A DNA stretch of 64,000 bases from Micropterus salmoides (Eukaryota; Chordata; Actinopteri; Centrarchiformes; Centrarchidae): NCBI RefSeq assembly GCF_014851395.1, contig NW_024043372.1, forward strand, positions 8,755,490-8,819,489. Direction: 5' to 3'. This document shows positions 1 through 11,335 of the stretch, piece after piece; positions within the stretch are counted from its first letter, which is position 1; each line of letters begins with the position of its first letter. The notes under the pieces were generated by a model. That model ran no database searches. It was not told where the DNA came from and saw only the letters and a program-made list of their open reading frames with translations. The position numbers were made by a program, and so were the translations under genes.

Positions 1-410
1 ATGTTGTAATGTCAGTCATAGATTATGTAAAACAGAACGCAACGTAACTTTTTATTTTTATTCAACAATAGGGCCGTGCGTTTTGTCTTGTGTTGTGTTG
101 TTTTATGACTGAGTAGAGGTACATCAATTAGCTTTTTCTTTTTCTTACATGGCAGTAAATTAAATATCTTTGGGGTTTTGGATTGTTAGTAGGACAAAAC
201 AACGACATTTGATGATGTCACCGGGGATCTGTGAAATGTTTTTTTTCTGATGTTTTATGGACCAAACAATTAATCAAGAAAATAACTGTATGATGAACAT
301 AATCATTACTTGCAACCCTACTATAAAGCCACTGTGCCCAGAAGGGTGTGACGTTGGTAACAATTATACTTACAAAGATGGCAGAGAGGAAACATGTTAT
401 GACATGAGCC

Positions 411-774
411 AAGCAGAGAGAGAGAGAGAGAGCTTTGTTATAACAGAGAGACAGGGATAGGGGGGTGATCAGAGAGACAAAAAATCTTTGTCTGTGGCTG
501 AGGTGTGTGTGTGTGTGTCTGTCAGCTTTCATTTCGGTTCTGTAACACACACACACACACACACACACCCTCCCTGCCCCCTTCCCGCACACACACACAC
601 ACACACAAAGAAAGAGAGACACAGTTGTGTGTCAGGCTGAACGATCTGGAACAAAAGAAGACAGCAGTGCTGTTTCACTGACCTCCCATGGCTCTGAACT
701 GACCCTGCTCCTGCTGTGTGTGTGTGTGTGCGGGGGGGGGTGTCAGTACAGCTTACAACCAACGAAACACACTG

Positions 775-816
<42 letters not shown>
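411..816. repeat. Cluster of GA, TG and CA microsatellites
   Basis: Within 400 bases there is a (GA)n run near 415-431, TG runs near 504-518 and 714-731, and CA runs near 545-568, 590-607 and 778-816. The orientation alternates between TG and CA, so the TG and CA runs are complementary to each other and could pair. Every open frame over this region is made of HTHT or CVCV repeats and is not treated as coding. Confidence 0.95.
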
Positions 817-818
<2 letters not shown>

Positions 819-831
819 AAAAGGAAATTTC

Positions 832-1972
832 TGTACTTATTTTAACTGTCTGTTGGTCAGATGGGAGGAAGGAAGAGCTTCATCAGGACTCATATCCAGG
901 GTTCCTGCACAGAATGGGAAAGTACGGTAATGTATGGAGTTTGATATCAGTCATTTCCAGGTTTGGTATGTATGGAAAAATATTTGTGTTTCGAGACTTT
1001 TGCTCCATTCTGTGTTCTAAAATTGAAAATTGAAAATTTCGAAAGAGTAAATTGATCATACAAGCAGAATTCCCCAGGCGCTGCACAGCGGCTGCCCACT
1101 GCTCCCTTAAGGGATGGATTAAATGCAGACAATGAATTTTGCGACATGTATGTGTATGCAACAATAAAGTACCTTTGAATGTTTACCTCTGTGTGAGCAA
1201 GCGTGTGCCAGAACAAGCTTGATGTTGTTGTAAGCAAAGTCCTAAGTCCCCCAATATACACTGAACAAAATTATAAACGCAACTGTTATGACATATCATT
1301 ATGTTTCATCATATTGTTTGTTTTTCTGACTCACCTGTATGAGAAACCTGTATTAGTGTGTTTATATTAAACAGTGGACCAGCTCACATGTCAGGTTTCT
1401 CAAAACAAACAAAAGATATTTTAAAAATCAACTCAAGTTGGCTGCTGCACTCAATCATGAAGGAAAACTCACCATAATAGTAAAGTGCTGTGGTCTAAAG
1501 ACCTGCGAAGATTAGGCAAATTAACCAACTGACGTAGGCTGTAGGCCTACACCGCACAAAGCGACGCACATCATTATTTAGTAACCACTATCCATGAGCA
1601 AAATTTATAAATTTGATTAGATAGATTTGATTGGAATATAATGAAAAACTATAGGCTATGCTTGACCATTAAAAACAGCTTTTTTGTGTGGGAGTATAAT
1701 GAAGAGACACTCGATAAAGTTATTTACCATTTAAAAACAAACTGGATAAAGCCACAAAGCAACACAAAAATAATTTTGAAGGTTATTTAAACATTTCCAG
1801 CTGACAAGAGCAGCAGATTAGCTGGCATGTAGCTTATTCTATGTGATCTCCTTTTGATAACTAATGCAATGAGTAATGTAATATTGTTTCATTTCCATTC
1901 ACTGATCCTCCCCTGAAACTGTTTGGAGCCCCCCTAGGGAGGCCCGCCTCACACTTTGAAATGTGGGCTACC
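832..1972. other. Non-coding stretch with two repeat scraps
   Basis: No gene is recognisable. Positions about 1,070-1,180 resemble the tail of the tRNA-derived SINE seen complete near 47,358-47,588, sharing a block like GGCGCTGCAC, a diverged middle, a GGGTTAAATGCAGA-like block and an AATAAAGT-like end. Positions 1,258-1,290 match the start of a common fish mariner-type end (ACACTGAACAAAATTATAAA). No partner inverted end was found, so it appears truncated. Confidence 0.5.
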
Positions 1973-1979
1973 CCCATCA

Positions 1980-2167
1980 TTACATTACATTTATTCATTT
2001 AGCTGATGCTTTTATCCAAAGCATCCAAAGCGACTTACAATTGCTATGCATGTCGCCTCTGGAGCAACTAGGGGTTAAGTGTCTTGCTCAGGGACACAAT
2101 GGTGGGAATCAAACCCAGGTCTCCCACACCAAAGGCAAGCATCTTATCTATGTGCCATCACCACCCC
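1980..2167 (-). repeat. tRNA-derived SINE (family A), near full length
   Basis: Read on the minus strand, it begins with a tRNA-like head: an A-box-like TGGCACATAGATAAGATGC and a B-box-like GGTTTGATTCC. A body containing GAGCAAGACACTTAACCCC follows, then a tail containing TAAGTCGCTTTGGAT and AGCTAAATGAATAAATGTAA. The tail carries a small duplication (GCTTTGGAT twice). The same family recurs at 16,847-17,028 and in shortened form at 58,789-58,909. This is a well-known type of interspersed repeat in ray-finned fish; I do not assign a database name. Confidence 0.8.
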
Positions 2168-3390
2168 ACCATCAGCTGTTCGCTGTAAACACACCGCTGC
2201 ATATTTCCGAACAAAAGGAGAGACCGGATATGGTTATAAGATGGGGAGATTTTGACACCACCAATTCCTCCAATAAGAGATAAGATAGGAGTTAGGTGAT
2301 CTTTTCCGTATTTACCTACTTCCTCCCCGATCAGGAACGGTGGTTATCAGGTCTGGAAACAGGCCCATTCAGAATATATAGAGAAAAAATGGATTTTGAA
2401 AGTAAATTTTTTGAACAAGTCTCTATACTATTGCAGATAGAATTGTATGATTTATATTAGATTAAAATGTAGTTTCTTAGGCAACATGTGATGCATTTTT
2501 TCCTTTCTAATTTCAAACCACTATGCTATAACTATCTAAACATTGGCTGATAAGGGTGGGGTGGGTTGTAACACTTCTTTGAAAAGTGTTACAACCATCC
2601 ACTATACATAAAACTAGGGACTTTCTTGATTTTAATATTTTACAGAATGCCCTTTGCAGTCTGGACCCACCAAGCCTGCACTCCAGGGTTACCAGCATCC
2701 AGTTGTCAGCAGTGTGACCAGTATTCCCCGTTCACATGTAGTTCACATGTTTTGCGTAGGTATCGGCACTCAATCTTTTCCATACTCCGCCGGCAGAGAA
2801 GTGTACGGGCAACTTGTGAGAAATTCCTGTGCACAAGAAAAAGTACCAATATGCCAAAGAATAAACTATAGAAGTGCCAGTACTGCATACCAATGAGTGC
2901 TGTTGTTGAAATCTGTAAAATTCCAGGAGTTTGCAGCACTTCACAGCCAGTCGGCGTCTGAGCTTTCATCTGCAGCCAAAAGAAAGACAATAAAAATTGG
3001 TAACAATAAAAACTGACAGTTAGCCAGGCAGTGAAAGTCATATATAAACTGTCAACATTATGTGTCATTCATGCACAAATTCACAGTCATAGTGAAACCA
3101 GCTCACACACACGGTAGTCATTGTGAAACCATTTCTCAATAAGATAATCCCAGTGAACTCATCACTTTCCTGTGTGAATGAGAGGAGAAGAACCACAGAC
3201 CACATTTATTTGCACAGCAGGATCCCAAATGCTGGATGGGTCATGGTCAACCACAAGGAGAAAGTCTAAATATTTTAAGGCTAATTTTAACAATCCTTTA
3301 CATAGATTAGTCATAAGAGATGTCCAAAAATATACAGACAACCCTTTATACGTACTTTTGTGTATTTTCTTCTGTTTTTCGTGGCCTTAA
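2168..3390. other. No recognisable feature
   Basis: The open frames here (for example 2,706-3,068 minus, 120 codons) show no recognisable domain and no splice-supported context. I see no repeat family I can name. Confidence 0.5.
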
Positions 3391-3391
3391 T

Positions 3392-3635
3392 TCCAACAAA
3401 GGAGAATCTTAATGCTACCAGCATACAATAATATGTTAGACAACAGTGTCTTTCCAACATTTTGGGGAAGACCTTTCCATGTTTCAACATCACAATGCCC
3501 TCATAGCCAGGTTGATAGAGGATTTTTTTTGCTAGTTTGGTGTGGAAGAACTTGACTGACTTGCACAGAGCTCAGACCTTAACCCCATCCAGCAGCTTTG
3601 GGATGAACTGGAATGTTGAGCCAGACCTTATGTTT
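3392..3635 (+). pseudogene. Tc1-like transposase relic (C-terminal catalytic part)
   Basis: On the plus strand the DNA still follows the Tc1-type catalytic region despite frame breaks. The stretch ATCTTAATGCTACCAGCATA corresponds to the segment encoding NLNATAYN. It is followed by a segment resembling that encoding the second catalytic aspartate block, with TTTCAACATCACAATGCCC in place of an HDNAP codon string. Then comes GTGGAAGAACTTGACTG, and finally a block like that encoding SPDLNPIEHLWDELE (AACCCCATCCAGCAGCTTTG). Several indels and substitutions break the frame and one catalytic position appears lost. It is a dead fragment of about 240 bases with neither terminal inverted repeat. The related family at 60,648-61,099 is also deleted. 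Confidence 0.7.
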
Positions 3636-5042
3636 AGATGATGAGTAAATGTGGTTGTTAAACTCCTTAACCTTTATTGGGTGTGAATATTTGACATAGT
3701 AATGCATGGAAGAATTAGAAAAATGCAAGCAGTATGACTGAAAGCAGTGTTTACCCCCCCCCCCCCCCCAAACAGCCACTGTTCCAGCTATACAGATGTT
3801 AGCTTTAAGATAGCATCTCAAAACAAGTGAAAATGTTAATGTCCTTAATTCCATGACAACTGGCAAACTCCATGTACTGATGAAGATCATGTGATATGAT
3901 CTAAAGCTCTTAAGTAGACCTAAGTGGAAAATGGTGTTGTTTGAGTAAACTCTGTTCCTGGGGGTTATTCTCTCATTTCTCCAATTCTCTCATGTAGAGC
4001 TGAATCTGACGTGAAGTCAAGCACTGAGTATCAGGCTTCAGAGTCAAAAAGCTCTGCCCTTTGTCCTTAAGCAAAACATCATCACAATTCCTACAGTAGC
4101 CTACTTAGTGTGACTTTAACCAGATGAATGGAGGGCGTGGCTGACAAATAGCACCTCGTTCAGTCAGCTTTCCTTGGATAAATAAAGATCAGTCACTAGA
4201 CCAAGAAAAGCCTCAGCAAACCACCATCATAACCTTTCAGCTACCTCTGGATGACAATAGCACCGCTGTTAATGTTTCACACGGTTGTATAATAAAACTC
4301 ACAGGAACACAATGTATGCAATGTGTGTGTGTGTGATCAGTTCCCAGAAAAGGAAACTGATATCTAAACCTTTCCAGACTTATGCAGGCTGCTTCAACAA
4401 GGACACGTTATCCAAAAACCTTATGATTAAACGTTAACAATAAGAAATTCTAAGAAGAAACTTAAGTCATATTTGTGCTTGTTCACCACGCAGTCAGTAT
4501 CTTTAACACCGAACATCAGCTGACCACCATCAGTGTTCAGGAAGGTGGAACAAAAGCAGCTTTTAACCTTTAACAGGTTGTCCTCATATTAACAAGCTTT
4601 CATATATTCATATTTCACGTGTTGTACTAATCAGTACAGGTACAATATATTTTGTGCATCTAGCTGGCATTCATTTAGGTGTTATAGATCTAATGTGTCT
4701 ACAAAAACTCTCAGTAGCAGGCCTTAGTTTTAATACACAGATCACTAAATCAATACAACATGTGTTTGCATCTCTGTCCTTTACTGTCAAAATGTTGTAA
4801 TGTATTGAGGTTATGTTACTGTAGAGAACACTGTGGGCATTGCACTATAGATTAGCTTACTGTTAGTTTACTAAATTAATTGCATAAGTGGTTAAAATTT
4901 CTAATACACACTAAATAAACACTGGTGCAATAAAGTTCAATCACATTATCATTTGGTCAAACTCTAGACTGCATTATCTGTTTTTACAGTTGTACACTAT
5001 AATAAAAATTAGTTAGTCAAAGTAGTATATGTATTACATAAA
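3636..5042. other. No recognisable gene; one C homopolymer
   Basis: Contains a run of 16 C at 3,754-3,769 and AT-rich DNA. The minus ORF over the C run (about 3,579-3,890) is an accidental frame with no domain. Nothing else is recognised. Confidence 0.5.
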
Positions 5043-5990
5043 TCTGTATGCTGAATTGTTTCCTGAGAATATTGCACATTAATTATTTAACAGATAATAT
5101 TGCACAAAACAGGTAATAATGTCCAGTATGATAACTAACTAAGGGCCTGTGTGTCAGACACTTAGGCGGAGGAGTGACAGAGCTTGATGGCCACAGGCAG
5201 GAATGACTTCCTGTGGCGCTCTGTGGTGCATATTGGGGTGTTCCTGTGTTTGAGCAGCATGTCATTGAGTGGGCAGGAGACATTGTTCAAAGTGACATGT
5301 AGTTTGGACAGAAACTTCCTCTCTGACACCACCGACAGAGAGTCCAGCTCCACTCCCACAACATCACTGGCCTTGCGGATCAGTTTGTTGAGTCTGTTAG
5401 CGTCCGCTACCCTCAACCTGCTGCCCCTGCATGCAACAGCAAACAGGATAGCACTGGCCACCACAAACTCATAAAACATCCTCAGCATCGTCCTGCAGAT
5501 GTTGAAGGACTTCAGCCTCCTCAGAAAATAGAGACGGCTTTGGCCCTTCCTATAGAGGGCTTGAGTGTTCTTGCGCCAGTCCAGTTTATTCTCCATGTGC
5601 ACTCCCAGGTATTTGTAATCCTCCACACTGACCCCCTGGATGGAAACAAGGGTCACTGGTGCCTTTGATCTACTTAGATCCACAACCAGCTCCTTAGTTT
5701 TTGTCACATTGAGCTGTAGATGGTTCTGCTCACACCATGTGACAAAGTCACAGCTCTGTACTCAGCCTCATCACCCTTACTGATACATCAAACCGCAGCA
5801 GAGTCATCAGAAAAGTTCTGAAGATGGCAGGACACTGTGTGGTAGTTGAAGTCTGTGGTGTAGATGATAAAGAGAAAGGGAGAGAGGAGAGTCCCCTGCA
5901 GGGCCCCGGTGTTGCAGATGGTGTTGACAGCACTGGAGAAGTCAAAAAACATGACCCTCTGACAACGGTAATGGTCATAATACTGTACTG
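5043..5990 (-). pseudogene. L2/CR1-like LINE relic: end of reverse transcriptase ORF and 3' UTR
   Basis: Reading the minus strand, the frame near 5,960-5,780 carries reverse-transcriptase landmarks: FFDFSSAVNTI, GALQGTLLSPFLFIIYTTDF and CHLQNFSDDSA, the last being the catalytic DD box. After a frame change, 5,707-5,162 encodes the C-terminal part of the same protein, including SIQGVSVEDYKYLGVHMENK, QSRLYFLRRLKSF, DANRLNKLIRKASDVVG and ERHRKSFLPVAIKLCHSSA. This order is typical of L2/CR1-group fish LINEs. Between the FDFSSA block and the GALQGT block only about three residues remain where active relatives have on the order of 70-100, so there is an internal deletion. Frame breaks near 5,710-5,780 confirm it is dead. 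AT-rich 3' UTR with repeated TATTGCACA follows down to about 5,043. Confidence 0.85.
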
Positions 5991-6662
5991 TAAAAACACA
6001 CATAATTATACTATATAGTATATGTAAGTAAGTCAGTAATTGAATAAGTTGTGGTAACTGTTCCAAGGTCTTTTTTTTTTGTCAGCTGCTTTGAAAATAA
6101 ACAGGATTTCCGGTTCTTGTTTAACAAATGATTTGTCCTTTCAATGTGGACAGTCATTATGTTGTAAATACCACAGGGATAAATTATTACAAGCAGTAAG
6201 TCAGTTAATGCCAGCAGGGTTTTTTTATGCTTCACAGTTGATCCACACCCACCTTAACAAATAAGGAAATCCACATTATATTTACAGTTACACAGTTAGT
6301 GCTGGTGGCAGTAAATCATTTAACAACTGTGCTCATTCCCACCTGGCGAAAAGGAGGAACAGGAAGTCCTTATTTGGTCAATAATACAGTGCAGAATGTA
6401 TCTGAGAAGTGTGAAATTATCTACATGTCATTTCTGAAAGGTTTAATGTCAGCTGCTAACAATAGTTGTTATCATGCTAAGTTTACATTATCATGTTAGC
6501 ACTGCTGTTAGCATTTAGCTTAAAACTGAGTGTTACAAAAGCAAAGCAAGTTGAGCCATGTCTGGGTATGTTGAGCTGAGTTTGACAAGTCAAGTCTGCG
6601 ATGCACTTACAGCTTTATTGATTAAAAAAACATTTAAGCCAATCAGAGCTCTGTAGGTGGGA
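5991..6662. other. No recognisable feature
   Basis: AT-rich sequence without a convincing coding frame or a repeat that I can name. It ends at the TTAA that flanks the MITE beginning at 6,667. Confidence 0.5.
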
Positions 6663-6666
6663 TTAA

Positions 6667-7270
6667 GGCCTCATCTACACTACTCCGCTTTAGTTTAAAG
6701 CGTTTTAGCTGAGTATCAGAGTTGATCTCTGTCTATACTAAAACAACTGAAAATACACAGCCGGTATACACATGAAGCAGATGGTCTATTCCGTAGTTAC
6801 AGAAGATTTGGCGAAAGAATAAATAAATACAGATGAAGAACCGCACCAGATTTTATTTTGCATGGACCAATAATGAGCCGGGACTGTTACTGAATGTAAC
6901 ACAGGAGTTAAAAGCGGCGGTGGCTGAAAGTAATCGGCGACATGCACAGTACAAGTGTAGGCTAAAAGTGTTATTTGCACAGTACAAAATATTTTAATAA
7001 AAATACCAAGTCAAAAACTGTCAGTAGTATTGTATTTCTGCTTTGCATGACTTATAAGACCCAGAGAGCCAAGCGAGGTCGTCTGTGTCATCATTTCTAA
7101 AGTCCTCCGTTTTTGCCCGTTCTTCACTAAAACGGTCTCCGAAGTTTCGGCAGCGTTTTCAAACTTCTCCGTTTTAGGTCTTCATTTTCGCCGCTTTAGT
7201 CTGGATGGGAGGTGCAAACATAGCAAAAGGTCTCCGTTTTAAAACAAAAATGCAGTAGTGTGGATGGGGC
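6667..7270. mobile_element. TTAA-flanked non-autonomous DNA transposon (MITE), 604 bp
   Basis: The left end reads GGCCTCATCTACACTACTCC. The right end, reverse complemented, reads GCCCCATCCACACTACTGCA, giving imperfect terminal inverted repeats of about 20 bp. TTAA lies immediately outside both ends (6,663-6,666 and 7,271-7,274), as expected for a piggyBac- or Kolobok-type target duplication. The interior has further subterminal inverted similarity (CTCCGTTTTAG and AAAACGGAG-type strings) and no transposase frame. Superfamily assignment rests only on the TTAA. Confidence 0.75.
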
Positions 7271-7274
7271 TTAA

Positions 7275-9103
7275 GAAATGGCATCATCTACCTGGCCCAG
7301 AGCCACAAAACTGTCAACAGAGAAATTACCATAAAACCGGCAGCAAGCCTGGATTAGACAACACAGTGGGACAGGAGTCGACATAAAAAAGCTACAACTC
7401 CCACTGGCATATTTCTTTGTTCAACATTTAAACTGTTAACTATCATAGCAACCACTAATTGATTACGGCAAAATAACCCACCCAAAAAACAGCTACAGAC
7501 AGAGACACACATTACTATTATTGAGCCAACTATGAATTCAACCTGATGAAAACAGACCCCTTTTTCCAGAAAAAACTAAAATTACATACCAAAATGAATC
7601 AGGAATAACTCCTCAACCATTTGGCCTAGATGCATAATTCTGGTCTCCTTTGAAAAGTCAGAAGCTAAGGAATATGAATCCATTTTGTATTAATATATTT
7701 ATTTTACTTTTACAGACTACATGGAGATGCAATAAAGAAATAATCTGAAATTTTTAGCCTCGCCTGGTAAAAAAAAGCTATATTTTGATTCAATAAACCA
7801 TCAAAACCATCCTGAGTTAGCTTTTAATGCAACTGAATATTTTCTAATACACCTAGAATGCAATTGTAACTGTAAATCTGATGAAAATAAACTAGAATAC
7901 AACAGTTATCATACAACATTTTCAAATATACCAGGCGAATTTCCATATTTTGGCAATATTTATTGTTAAAATGCTGACTTTTATTGATAAATATCTTTAA
8001 AACACTTTTTCAGTCCATAAAACCTATTTCCAATTGACAAAACATTGCAATATTGATAAAAACAGGAGTATTCATCAACATTCCTGTCACCAAAAGCACA
8101 CCCATGCTTTACAGGCCTGTAGATTGAGAACAAAACATCTCACTCTGTTTGGGGGGTATCAATCGATCCGACTTGAGCAGACCTTTCATTTGATACATGC
8201 CTGCATGTCTATATATCTCCAATCGGCCAGAGATCGGCCACAAAATGGCTAAAAGCACCGTATGTTCTCAAGCAACATGTTTCCTCTCTGCAGAAAAGAC
8301 GACAGCAGGCAGGCAGCTTGCAGGTATTGCGCAATAATCAAGATGGCGCCCGCTTAGACTCGGAGCAACAACATTGGTGGGTTTAGGAGTTAAAACGGCG
8401 AAAAAAAAAATGTTTCAATCGTTATCATCGTCCAGAGCACCATCTGCTTTCAAAAGGTTAATTTTGCCGTTATGATTGATCGTGGCTGTTCCAGTCTAGA
8501 TCAGCTGGTGTTGGCAATTGGCAGATAAAATCATATATTGTGTGATCCAGTCACTGCCAGTCGTTCTCATGAACATTTTTTAAAACATGTCTGATATTGG
8601 ATATATTCAATATCATGATGATGTCACCTGTGTTCCTCTGTAGGCTCTATAGTCCAAAACAAGTCTCCATCCAGGATTTCAACCAAACTCTGACCTTTTT
8701 ACCTCTTTTTTTTTGCACTGCATATAAACAGTGCGAGCAGCTGATATTTTCTCTCAGTTACTCTGGAATATAAAAGTGGAATTGGAAGAGTGGAGACAAC
8801 CGACTGAATCTTTTATTTTCTTATGAAAAGTGTGTCCTAAAGGCTGAATATGAGACTAAATTACTTGTTAAACCGAATGGTTGTGCATCAGTGCATTAGC
8901 ACCTTTTCCGTTTGCAATATTCAAATAAGGCAGATTACTCTCTGAGTATCACTTAGATTCATGTAAATTTAAGTTTAGGATAAAGAGTTCCAGTGTTTTG
9001 TTGGCAGTTAAGGGAAACTAAATGTTTATTTGCCACATTTGGACAGAATTTCCATCTAACCGCCACACAGCCTGATAGGTGTGGCCCAACACACACATAT
9101 AGG

Positions 9104-9110
<7 letters not shown>
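7275..9110. other. No recognisable gene
   Basis: AT-rich. A slightly GC-rich patch near 8,280-8,400 contains AAGATGGCGCCCG, which looks like a YY1-type core, but no first exon or transcript evidence can be read. Left as unassigned. Confidence 0.45.

Positions 9111-9168
<58 letters not shown>
9111..9168. repeat. (TG)29 microsatellite
   Basis: Uninterrupted TG dinucleotide run. The 96- and 129-codon frames across it consist mainly of VCVC or HTHT and are artefacts. Confidence 0.97.
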
Positions 9169-9169
<1 letters not shown>

Positions 9170-10576
9170 ACTCTATCTACATCACAATCTGAAGTAGCCG
9201 GAAATCTGTCTGCTAGCTGTTTCCAAACCTGCATACATATACATATCTGCAGAAGGTGCAGATGTATATTGATAGACACATAGCTGTGGGATACAGTATG
9301 AGAGTGCAGACCAGAGTAAAAGACATGAACTGTGTCCTGATCCCACACTTATCCCAAGACACTATAGTTTAAATTACAGCTCTGTAAATTAAGTAGCAGA
9401 TGGTGGTGATCTCTAGAAAGATCTACGAATACAAAAAAAAGAAGTGTTAATAATTTGTTTGCATGGTTATTCTATCATATTGTTGTCACTGATTTCTCTT
9501 CAAGCCAACATCACAAATCACCTGTCTCTCTCACTGGGCTTCACAATCTCTGCAACATACATCACCATCTATGCTTAGATACTCCACACAAAAGAAAACT
9601 CACTAACTACTTCATTACACACTATATTACGAAATGTGTATACAGTACATACTGTCTTGTGTATGTTGTATGTCTATAAGACTCATTTAATCGTCCACAC
9701 AGGCTACTGTCTTTGGAAAGATGTGTACAGTCACAGCATAGCATAGAAGAAATATTATTGAAGACAATGTAAAGATAAGTGGGAACAGCATGAAGGAACT
9801 GCGAGCACCAGGTGAAAAAAGCTGCCCATTATTTTATCGTGATCAGTAGTTTGTCTCAATTCCTCTCTTTTGTTCACCTTGACTTTCTATGTCTGAACAG
9901 GGCCTAATTAAATAAATTTAGTATTTCAAACTTTTTCCTTCTCTGCTTATTTTCCACTAAGGTCATCTGACAGTAACTTTGCAGACAGCAGCTCTCCAAA
10001 CCAGACATATCTGACCCAGACATATCAGTGTTTGAACTGTAATATGAGAGTGTGGAGTAAAGCTGACATGAACTCAGTGAACCTGAAACTCTTTGTTCTC
10101 ACACAGTCTCTCTCTTGCATGTTTAAACTCACATTAAGCTGTGAAGACCCGTAGCAGGAATTTCTCTTTCTAAAGTGACAGGAAGCTACAGTCTTGATGT
10201 GTGTTTGTTCAGTTATTGACAAAAACAAAGCAAACTACCACTGACACCACAAGACCTGAGTACAAGAGAACAAAATTGAGAGCTGTTTTTGCTCCAGTAA
10301 CATTGGGGATTAAAGATGATGATTCCAGTTAGGGCCTCCATGCAACAGCATACAGCTGTCACCCAGAAATTACATTTATATACAACTAATATGCAACAGC
10401 AAATACATTTTAAAGGAAATGCAACGCCACCCAAAGTTTTACGTTTTCTAGTAACATTATGAGGAAATCTGGCAATTTGCTAAAATGTTGAGACTGATAG
10501 TGATTGATAATGTTGATATAAGTAAAATGTTCACTGACAACATGTTTTTTTCCTGCTAGAATATTCAATCTTGCAA
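9169..10576. other. No recognisable feature
   Basis: I see no gene, tRNA-like head or terminal inverted repeat in this stretch. Confidence 0.45.
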
Positions 10577-10770
10577 TAGTCAAGTAAAGTGGATTTTATT
10601 AATATAGCCCAATTTCACATATCACATCCTCTGTCCTAAGACCCTTGATTTGAATGAGGAACAACTCACAAAAAAGCCTTTTAAAAAGGACGAAATGGAA
10701 GAAACCTCGGGAAGAGCAACAGAGAAGGGATCCCTCTCCTGGGACTGACAGACATGTAATAGTTTAAATT
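10577..10770 (+). repeat. Interspersed repeat (fish 'TTTATTAATATAGCCCAA' family)
   Basis: Starts with GGATTTTATTAATATAGCCC, continues with CTGTCCTAAGACCCTTGATT, then AGAAACCTCGGGAAGAGCAA and GGGATCCCTCTCCTGGGACT. A second, shorter copy is at about 44,893-45,000 and shares the GCCCTATATCACAAA and AGACCCTTGATTTG blocks. This kind of repeat is common across percomorph genomes; its origin (SINE or LINE tail) is not decided here. Confidence 0.65.
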
Positions 10771-11300
10771 AAGTTGGCTCCCCAAATTTAAAAAATAGCA
10801 CCCAAGGTGTTCACGACCTCTGTCACCATAAAACACAAGTGGACCTTGTTGGGCAATCACAGTTTTTGTTGACTCCACGTGGACCAAACAATAGTGGGCC
10901 AACCAGACATTTCCATCCCTAGAGTGTCTAACAGGCAGATTACCCACATTAACCTTTTTGGGGAGGCCAAGATTTGCACACACTACCATCCAGATTTTGT
11001 TGTTGAATGCCGTGGATGTTTTTGATCCCCAGAAGATGAATCCTGGTGATTTTGACAACCCCTTGACCTTCCTCTAGCACCACCATCAGAAACATGGCAT
11101 GTAATCTCATAGTGTAATGGGCAGGTTGCTATGATATTTGGGATTTTAATGTCTCAAGTCTCTGTCACTGTAGCACAACCCTCAGGTCAGACCTGCTGGG
11201 CTTGCAGTGCTGTGTGTTGCTTCATCAGTCAGTCTGTCAGCTGTTGTGTTTCAGATCCACGTCAGCACTCTGGAGCTGCAAAGCAAGTTAATGTGTAACT

Positions 11301-11335
<35 letters not shown>

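Noticed and set aside
8959..9348. 129-codon frame with HTHT run
   Set aside because: It is read through the (TG)29 microsatellite with no domain on either side.
10681..11058. 125-codon minus frame as a gene
   Set aside because: Its 3' part overlaps a dispersed fish repeat and its product shows no recognisable family.
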